64,000 bases of DNA, from assembly GCA_030248225.1 (NCBI GenBank), contig JASANE010026819.1, positions 1-64,000 on the forward strand, read 5' to 3'. A program made the translations under genes and the position numbers. The notes under the pieces are model-generated. The model was not told the origin of the DNA, did no database searches, and saw nothing but the letters and a program-made list of their open reading frames with translations. Source of the DNA: Trileptium ribeirensis. Taxonomy: Eukaryota > Nematoda > Enoplea > Enoplida > Thoracostomopsidae. This document shows, one piece after another, positions 56,350-64,000 of this stretch; positions within the stretch are counted from its first letter, which is position 1, and each line of letters starts with the position of its first letter.

Positions 56350-56885
56350 GAAATAACCGTTTCCTCTGAAATTTTTCGAGAAATGAATTTCAATCAGTTC
56401 ACTGCGCTAGTCCTGCTCTTTTGCCTTTTTGCTTTGCTTTATCTTAAACCTCGGTACCTACTTCGATTTTGTGAACAGACGAATTAGCATCATTTGTGTA
56501 TGTATATACAGGTGCTATTATGTTCATACATGCTGATAGGGCATGTGAGTTTACGCCTGAGCCATCGGAACCACTCCCTCTTGGAGCAGAGCGCCAACTT
56601 CCTGGCAGGTGACCTGACCCAGCCACAGTGGCTGAAGACGCAAGTAATCACAAATAGGCACAAAATAGGTAACATTTTAAGAAAAAATAGTGATAATTAG
56701 TGAAAATTGTAAAAAAATAAGCAAAATTGGGGAACATTATAAACTTTTAAAAATGTTGTCATTTGCCCTCACACCCCGCTTCCCCTTGCCCCGCCGGCAG
56801 GCTGACCCCAGCTGGGACGCTAAAGGCCGCCCACCCTCGAAAACCAGCTGCCCCCCCCGGAACCTCAGCTCGAGCATCTATTCAT
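56350..56885. other. GC-rich inserts 3 and 4, mirror copy
   Basis: Mirror of 45998-46530. The leader-like frame MLPILCLFVITCVFS is kept unchanged on the minus strand (ends at 56675). Confidence 0.3.
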
Positions 56886-56931
56886 TTGTTGAAAGTATTT
56901 AATTGATAGAATGTAACCAAGAATGGTAATT

Positions 56932-57585
56932 CTCATGTACAACTGAAACAGATGTAGCATTCAATATTGACAAAAGCAAGCCATATGGCCGTTCTCAACG
57001 CTCTACGTTCTATATTTTAACCCTCTGATGTACAACTGAAACAGATGTAGCATTCAATATTGACAAAAGCAAGCCATATGGCCGTTCTCAACGCTCTACG
57101 TTCTATATTTTAACCCTCTGATGTACAACTGAAACAGATGTAGCATTCAATATTGATAAAAACAAGCCATATGGCCGTTCTCAACGCTCTACGTTCTATA
57201 TTTTAACCCTCTGATGTACAACTGAAACAGATGTAGCATTCAATATTGACAAAAGCAGGCCATATGGCCGTTCTCAACGCTCTACGTTCTATATTTTAAC
57301 CCTCTGATGTACAACTGAAACAGATGTAGCATTCAATATTGACAAAAGCAAGCCATATGGCCGTTCTCAACGCTCTACGTTCTATATTTTAACCCTCTGA
57401 TGTACAACTGAAACAGATGTAGCATTCAATATTGACAAAAGCAAGCCATATGGCCGTTCTCAACGCTCTACCTTCTATATTTTAACCCTCTGATGTACAA
57501 CTGAAACAGATGTAGCATTCAATATTGACAAAAGCAAGCCATATGGCCGTTCTCAACGCTCTACGTTTTATATTTTAACCCATAA
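56932..57585. repeat. 92-bp tandem array, mirror copy, 7 copies
   Basis: Mirror of 45291-45945. Confidence 0.9.
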
Positions 57586-58534
57586 TGCAATATTTTCGCA
57601 CCTGACAGGCGGTCTTTCTTTATAATAATTGTGTCAAGCTGAGATTCAAAAATTGATGTGACCTGCCATCCATCCTATTTTGTAATAATCCAACTACCAG
57701 TCCGAAAAGTATTATGAAAATTATTATTTTTCATTTTTATCGGTTTTTCGTCGGACGAAACCAAAACCATGTATCAAAACACTTTGTGTTCCAAATTATC
57801 TATGTCGATTTTTGATTTGTGAAACAACGGTTCTCTAATAACGGGCGCATTGTGTTAGGAAAAAGAACGAATTGGTTCGCGAACAAATTTAATATATAAC
57901 AGTGACGCTTTAACGAAATTGATTCTGCAGTATGCGTCTTCTCTTGTTCGCGTAAAAAAACTTCTTTAGTTCAAATTCAATAAGTTTTTGTCAGCAAAAA
58001 ATCAAGTAATTTTCATTTAAATCGGGAACATAAAATAACTAGATTTCTTTCAACTAGACTAGTGTATTTGCGACTACGTTTTGTGCCAGCTAAGTCACGT
58101 TTGACCGTAAAGCGTTCCGTAACAATATTTATGGTAAATGGCTCAATTGAAAGTTTGGTAGGGATCATGTTAAGTTCATTCGTGCATAAGCTATATGCAG
58201 AGTTGCGTATTCTAAATCTAAATCCTTTAACCCAAGTTTGAGTTACGATCGTTATATAACATTTGACTAGCCTAAAATTAAATCTGTTAAGTGGTCTAAA
58301 CATATAACATGCACCCTTACGCTTCATTTAGTTCATAATTTGAATGCTTTCTATATCCGAAGTAAGTGATCCGTAGTAATAGCATGAATCGTTTTGCAGA
58401 CAAAGTAAAGTTGAATGATACATTTACAAGACTTTAGAAGAAAATGTGGGCAGGAATATCCATCTTCTATTTTAAACGCCCAACAGTTTAAATTTCTCTT
58501 TTGCTTTAACCATTTAAGAAACGAATTTCTATTG
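57586..58534. other. Mirror of 44346-45290
   Basis: MITE family 2 remains, including a GTTCGCGAAC core near 57876. No gene. Confidence 0.35.
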
Positions 58535-60480
58535 GTCGGGTTGTTTAATGACCACCGCTTACTTCCTACTCTATCATCATCAATATGAAATAAATTATAA
58601 TGTTTTCTAGCCACATAACAGCCTGTAGCTCTGCTTGTTTAATGACCACTGTGCATACTTCCTACGCTATCTTCATCAATATCAAATGTATTAAAGTTTT
58701 TTCTAACCACATAACATCCTGCTGGTCTGCTCGTTTAATGACCACCGCATACTTCCTACACTATCTTCATCAATATCAAATGTATTAAAGTTTTTTCTAA
58801 CCACATAACATCCTGCTGGTCTGCTCGTTTAATGACCACCGCATACTTCCTACACTATCTTCATCAATATGAAATAAATTATAGTGTTTTCTAGGCACGT
58901 AACAGCCTGTAGCACTGCTCGTTTAATGACCACTGTGCATACTTCCTACGGTATCTTCATCAATATCAAATGTATTAAAGTTTTTTCTAGCTATATAACA
59001 TTCTGCGGGTCTGCTCGTTTAATGACCACCGCATACTTCCTACACTATGTTCATCAATATCAAATGTATTAAAGTTTTTTTCTAACCACATAACATCCTG
59101 CTGGTCTGTCGTTTAATGACCACCGCTTACTTCCTACTCTATCATCATCCATATGAAATAAATTATAGTGTTTTCTAGGCACGTAACAGCCTGTAGCACT
59201 GCTCGTTTAATGACCACTGTGCATACTTCCTACGGTATCTTCATCAATATCAAATGTATTAAAGTTTTTTCTAACTATATAACATTCTGCTGGTCTGCTC
59301 GTTTAATGACCACCGCATACTTCCTACACTATGTTCATCAATATCAAATGTATTAAAGTTTTTTTCTAACCACATAACATCCTGCTGGTCTGTCGTTTAA
59401 TGACCACCGCTTACTTCCTACTCTATCATCATCAATATGAAATAAATTATGGTGTTTTCTAGCCACGTAACAGCCTGTAGCACTGCTCGTTTAATGACCA
59501 CTGTGCATACTTCCTACGGTATCTTCATCAATATCAAATGTATTAAAGTTTTTTCTAGCTATATAACATTCTGCTGGTCTGCTCGTTTAATGACCACCGC
59601 ATACTTCCTACTCTATCATCATCAATATGAAATAAATTATAGTGTTTTCTAGCCACGTAACAGCCTGTAGCTCTGCTCGTTTAATGACCACTGTGCATAG
59701 TTCTTACGCTATCTTTATCAATATCAAATGTATTAAAGTTTTTTGTGACCATATAATATATCATTGCGATAAGATGCGGGCGAGAGGGCCAAATTATGTC
59801 GCGCGTCCAACTCAACTAGTTCGAGTGAACTATGGTACATTTTTATAGCTTAGCTAGTCTTAATGTGACAAACAGATAGCTTAGCTAGGCTCTGCGTGAC
59901 AAACGGAGCGTCCGGCTGAATTGTCAATTGAGAAATTTTATTTAGTATTGTGCTTATTGTAATAGCATTTTGTTCTGTAGTATTTTCACATTAATTCTTA
60001 GTTATATATTTGTTTTAATATATGCAATTAATGTTTTAAGCCGTATGCCACTTTTGGGGCATTATTTAGATACGTATAATAAAACGTAATGTTCGCGGAC
60101 TAAATAGTCTCTGGCTTAAGTTATAGGGCTCAGCTGAACGCCTCGTGACAAAAGCATAGTTCGGTTCGACGGTCGATGACAAATGCATAGCCTAGCTAGT
60201 CTATTCAAAATTTTAATAGTGGAGCTGGACTGTATGAGTGACATAGTAGCTAGCCCATTTGAACGCGTGACACAATTAGGACCATGCCCACGCGTCTTAT
60301 TGTAAATGATACATAACATTCTGATGGTCTGCTCGTTTAATGACCACCGCATACTTTTTACGATCTTTATCAATATCAAATGAATTAAAGTTTTTTTCTA
60401 ACAATATAACATTCTGCTGGTCTGCTCGTTTAGTGGCCACTGCATACTTCCTACTCTATCATCATCAATATGAAATGTAT
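58535..60480. repeat. 94-bp tandem array, mirror copy, interrupted by a MITE
   Basis: Mirror of 42386-44345, with MITE family 1 at 59758-60310. Unit boundaries are cleaner than in the left arm. Confidence 0.9.
59758..60310 (+). mobile_element. MITE family 1, copy c
   Basis: Mirror of copy b and same orientation as copy a. The terminal repeats are kept. Confidence 0.75.
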
Positions 60481-61382
60481 GAAAGTTTTTAGTCATTTTA
60501 AAACGTCAACGCTTTGGTTAAATGGATCTGATAAGCTAGGAGTCACAATTTCCATGACCTCTTATGCACCAAAAATTAAAGGAAAGTGTATTGGAAAGGG
60601 TACCTGGTTTGGTAGCGTCGTTGTTCACACACAAATTAAATAATTCTTAATCAATCCGACAATAATTAGCAGCGATGTTCATTCGTAATAAAATTCAGCA
60701 ACAATCTTAACAAGTCCTGTACTAATATAATTTGAACTTCCTTTACCATATACCAACCTAAATTCGAGCATAAAAATATCTAAAAATAACCATATAGATT
60801 TTGTCATAAAGTTCCAATAAGAGACAATAATATCCGTTATGTAATTGCATTTGCTGTCTCTACAATATCTATCCATATATTTGTAATTTAATAAAATTAT
60901 AACGCTTTTAATAATGCATAAAGGTGCGACAGGGGTTTCATCAAATGATAATTTTTTAAATGACCTTTGAACAGGGTTTGTGTATGATGTACACTAAAAT
61001 CTTTGTAAACATGAACCCACTGGAAACCTTAACACGTCTTAGACCATACAACCCATCGAAAACAACTGAAAACGAACGAAGTATACATGATAATGTCTAG
61101 ATAACCAAACCATGGAATCCAGCGTGCCGAAATACCTATATATAGAACATTCTTCATAATCCTTTAACGCAATGCATAACCAAGATGCTGAAGACAAACT
61201 ATATTCTGGCAATCGGGTTAATTAAACATAATCCGATTGAAACCATATAAAAAGGTACAAAATATTTTTTGATTTAAATGTAGAATAACCCAACAAGGGT
61301 ATTCAGCGTATAGGCTATTCTTGATGCCCTGCTAGCAATACATAAAACCAAACAAATGAAAAATGACTACATATTCGAAGTA
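60481..61382. other. Mirror of 41504-42385
   Basis: No gene recognised. The 65-codon frame recurs at 60679-60876 on the minus strand. Confidence 0.35.
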
Positions 61383-61840
61383 GGGCTCGCAATCATAAAG
61401 CCTTTGAAACACAAAGTATTATAGTTTTCTTGATGGTACGGTGATCTCCATTTTTTATACGAACCATTATACGACAGAAATGGGTTGCAAAACACTGGTA
61501 TCCGTATGGTCATATATGGCAAAAAACCCTTAAAACAATTTTTGCCATTTTGACCCGAACTTGGGGTCGGAGCAGTTCGTGTGCACTAAAGGGCACATTC
61601 TCATAAGTAGAGGGCTCGCAACCATAAAGCCTTTGAAACACAAAGTATTATAGTTCTCGATGGTACGGTGATCTTCATTTTTTATCGACGCCTGAGTCGT
61701 CAGATATGGGCTGCAAAACACTGGTAGCCGTATGGTCAGATTTGGCAAACAACCCTCAAAACATGTTTTGCCATTTTGACCCGAACTTGGGGTCGGAGCA
61801 GTTCGTGTTCAACTAAAGGGCACATTCTCATCACGTTTTT
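61383..61840. repeat. 226-bp tandem duplication, mirror copy
   Basis: Mirror of 41048-41503. The two copies have drifted more than in the left arm. Confidence 0.8.
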
Positions 61841-61995
61841 TCGCCGCACTATTTTCTGTACGGTCTGGGTGACATCGTTAGATGTTCCTAAGTTCCAAAC
61901 AGCGGTGTCATTATAATATAACGTGACCGCAGCAGAAAATATTTTAAAATAAAGTCATAAAAAATTAACTAAACGAATAGATGGAAACTGTAATA

Positions 61996-64000
61996 TTACT
62001 CAACAATCGGTTCAAATTGGATCGATTCTAGCTTTCTACGGAGGTCGTCGCCAAATTGACCCATTGAGTCTTTGGCTTCGGCAAACTTATCGTACCAAAC
62101 TTTGCACTCTTCAACATCATCGTCTGACATGCCTAAAATTCAGACAACAAAGGCTACATATCTATTTGTGATTAAAAAAGTTCATCAGTCGTATGTTAGG
62201 GGCGGATTACGCTACTCCGCCGTGGCGCCCCAAGCGCTACACTCCACCTCAGGCGAACGGCTGACCCCGCCAACCACCGAGCCCCCAGATCTTTCGAGAC
62301 CTCGGAGCATGTATGAACAAGGATATCTAGTGCCATAGCTATGTGAACTTTTGGCTGTAGCAAACTAGATACTATTTGATGTTTTGTTAACGATATCCCC
62401 GCTATTTGGAAGAATTGTACAACAATAGCAAATAGGATGCTAAACAAAGAAAGCTGACTCTCTGTATAAAAATATCATCGGGTAAATTCATAGATTACAT
62501 CAACCAAAGTAAATTCCCACGAATTCAGAGTTGGTTTATTGGAAGGGACGCATAGATAATTCTATTGGCTTGTTTCATAGTATAACCACTGTAGCATTTG
62601 GCCTCGCCTACAGCAACTTTATAAAGATACTTCTGCAGATCGGATATCGAAGGTGGAATTAGAAATTTTGAAAATTTCATTTTTTGTTGCACCACTAGTG
62701 ACTTCGTTGCCGACTCAGGTGTGGAAGTCGTATGAATTTATTTTAAAAATTGAAAATTTCGAATTTTGAAGGGATGGGTTCCCCAATTGAGGCTCGTGTT
62801 TCGAGCATAGTAGCGACTGGGAAAAATTTTTCTGGAATAGATGGCTCAGGTACGTTGGAAAATATAAATTGGATGGGTTCCCAATTAATGACTCGTGTTT
62901 CTAATTTGAGCCAACTAGTCATCCGAGAAAGAGGTTTATATTTACTTAGAAAACATACGTCACCGCAATGCTGCCTCGATCCAAGGTTATCACCTGGCTT
63001 AAGCCATATTCTAGATTCATCCGTTGCTGAAGCTCCCAAATCGCCTTCATTTTTCTCTCCAAAAGATAGCGCAGATAACAATTTTTTCAACTCCACGTAA
63101 ATTGGAGAACCTAGGTAGATTTCTGAACTTCAAAGAATTATTGAGGCTTTTTCTTTTACTCCTTAGAACCTCCAGCCTGCATCTCATTCATCATCCCTCT
63201 TTCCGATCGAGATTAAATATTTCCATTTTCTATAACCGGCATTGCGCACAAGTATTTTTCCATTTACTAGTTTTTGTGTAGAAAATGGTTATTTGATGTT
63301 TTTCTGTATAGTGAGAATCAATGGCACACAATCTTGATCAAGAAGAAAACACTTCGCGGTTTGGTCGGAAAACATGCTCATCAAATAAACACATTTCTTT
63401 CTTTTTTACTTTGAACCAAGATATATCCAGTCAACGTGTTACTCCTGGTTTTCAGATCATAAAAGACCTCATTTGATTGTTTAGAACGACACATCTCCGG
63501 CCAAAGTGTTACTCCATTGCTCCCGTTTTGGAATTGACAATCCCTTCTTTTTTTTGTTACAACGACATATCTCCATCCAGCCAACGTGTTACTCTGTTGC
63601 TCAGGTTTTCGGATCGAAAGTCCTTCTTTGTTTATTTAGAACGACATGTCTCCAGTCAAAGTGTTACACCGTTGCTGAGATTCTCAGACTAAAAAACTTT
63701 CTTTGATTGTTTGAAACTACATATCTCCTACCAACGTGTTTACGCTATTGCTCCGGTTTTCGGACTGAAGACATTTCTTGTTTATTCCAATGATATACCA
63801 GCCAACTTCTTACAACCATTGCTCCGGTTTCCGGACTAATCAGTGTTGCTTTACGGTAAAGTCTTATGTATCATTTCAGACATATCTCCTTTGAGATAAT
63901 TGTTTTGTTTTGTGGTATCAGTCTTTTATAATTTCATATAGCTCAATGAGATGTTAGCGATATTTTGCGCGGCGCTTACCCAGCTGTTTCTTGACTTCTT
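61996..64000 (-). CDS. Gene A': inverted copy of gene A, partial
   Basis: Minus strand. The terminal exon 61996-62132 (137 nt) looks identical in sequence to gene A exon 4. The 3' end of exon 3 is at 63980-64000 with the same donor (CTTAC at 63975-63979 on the plus strand). The rest of the gene lies beyond the window. The frame is intact in the part seen. Confidence 0.6.
62196..62313. other. GC-rich insert 2, mirror copy
   Basis: Mirror of 40568-40685 in the gene A' intron. Confidence 0.4.
62314..63414. other. Gene A' intron
   Basis: Mirror of the left-arm intron. Short frames on both strands at 62743-63100 overlap a GGGTTCCCAATT-type internal repeat and are not convincing genes. Confidence 0.4.
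63415..63885. repeat. 60-bp tandem array, mirror copy
   Basis: Mirror of 39000-39475. Confidence 0.8.

Larger units (their letters stand above)
52162..64000 (-). repeat. Right arm of the inverted duplication
   Basis: Reverse complement of 38882-51595, reaching the window edge. The exons compared are almost unchanged, while introns and arrays show scattered substitutions and small gaps. Confidence 0.95.

Overview
The window looks like AT-rich, repeat-laden nuclear DNA of an invertebrate animal. The host-type genes have tiny exons, long introns and TTTCAG or TTTTAG acceptors. A Ty3/gypsy-type retroelement uses a primer-binding site that fits the 3' end of a tRNA-Gln. Several minisatellites and MITE-like elements are present. 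I cannot fix the phylum from sequence alone; nematode and flatworm are both possible.

Region 1 (1-25775) may be one very large LTR retroelement. It opens with the R-U5 part of an LTR (1-487) and a primer-binding site (490-511). A single long frame follows (701-6022) that encodes Gag with a CCHC knuckle, then an Env-like fusion glycoprotein, then protease, reverse transcriptase and the start of RNase H. A 28-bp tandem duplication breaks the frame at about 6000, and the rest of RNase H plus integrase is read from 6009 to 7859. No LTR follows the integrase. Instead there is an SF1 (UPF1-like) helicase gene (8624-12034), two NADAR-domain genes (12216-12785 and 13102-13677), a 32-bp minisatellite, a long mostly non-coding tract and a small two-exon Cys-containing gene (18859-21212). 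A second LTR in the same orientation ends at 25775. A small hairpin of covarying sequence followed by CTCACC occurs in both LTRs, before the helicase, after the second NADAR gene and several times at 15.3-16.8 kb. I did not see it elsewhere, which ties these modules together. Against a single element, the two LTR copies differ by about 6 percent by eye, although most frames are intact.

Region 2 (25776-36400) is intergenic. It holds a 95-bp satellite (15 copies), two MITE families, a decayed fragment resembling a UBP-type zinc finger, a GC-rich insert and a 100-bp tandem array.

Region 3 (36495-64000) carries a family of small, probably secreted proteins. Gene A (36495-40885, four exons) and its paralogue gene B (last two exons at 46569-48987) lie on the plus strand. 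The segment from about 38882 to 51595 is repeated in reverse from about 52162 to the window end, giving minus-strand copies B' and A'. This makes a palindrome with arms of about 12 kb around a spacer of about 570 bp. Both arms carry the same internal tandem arrays and MITEs, so those insertions came before the inverted duplication. A fold-back assembly artefact must be excluded.
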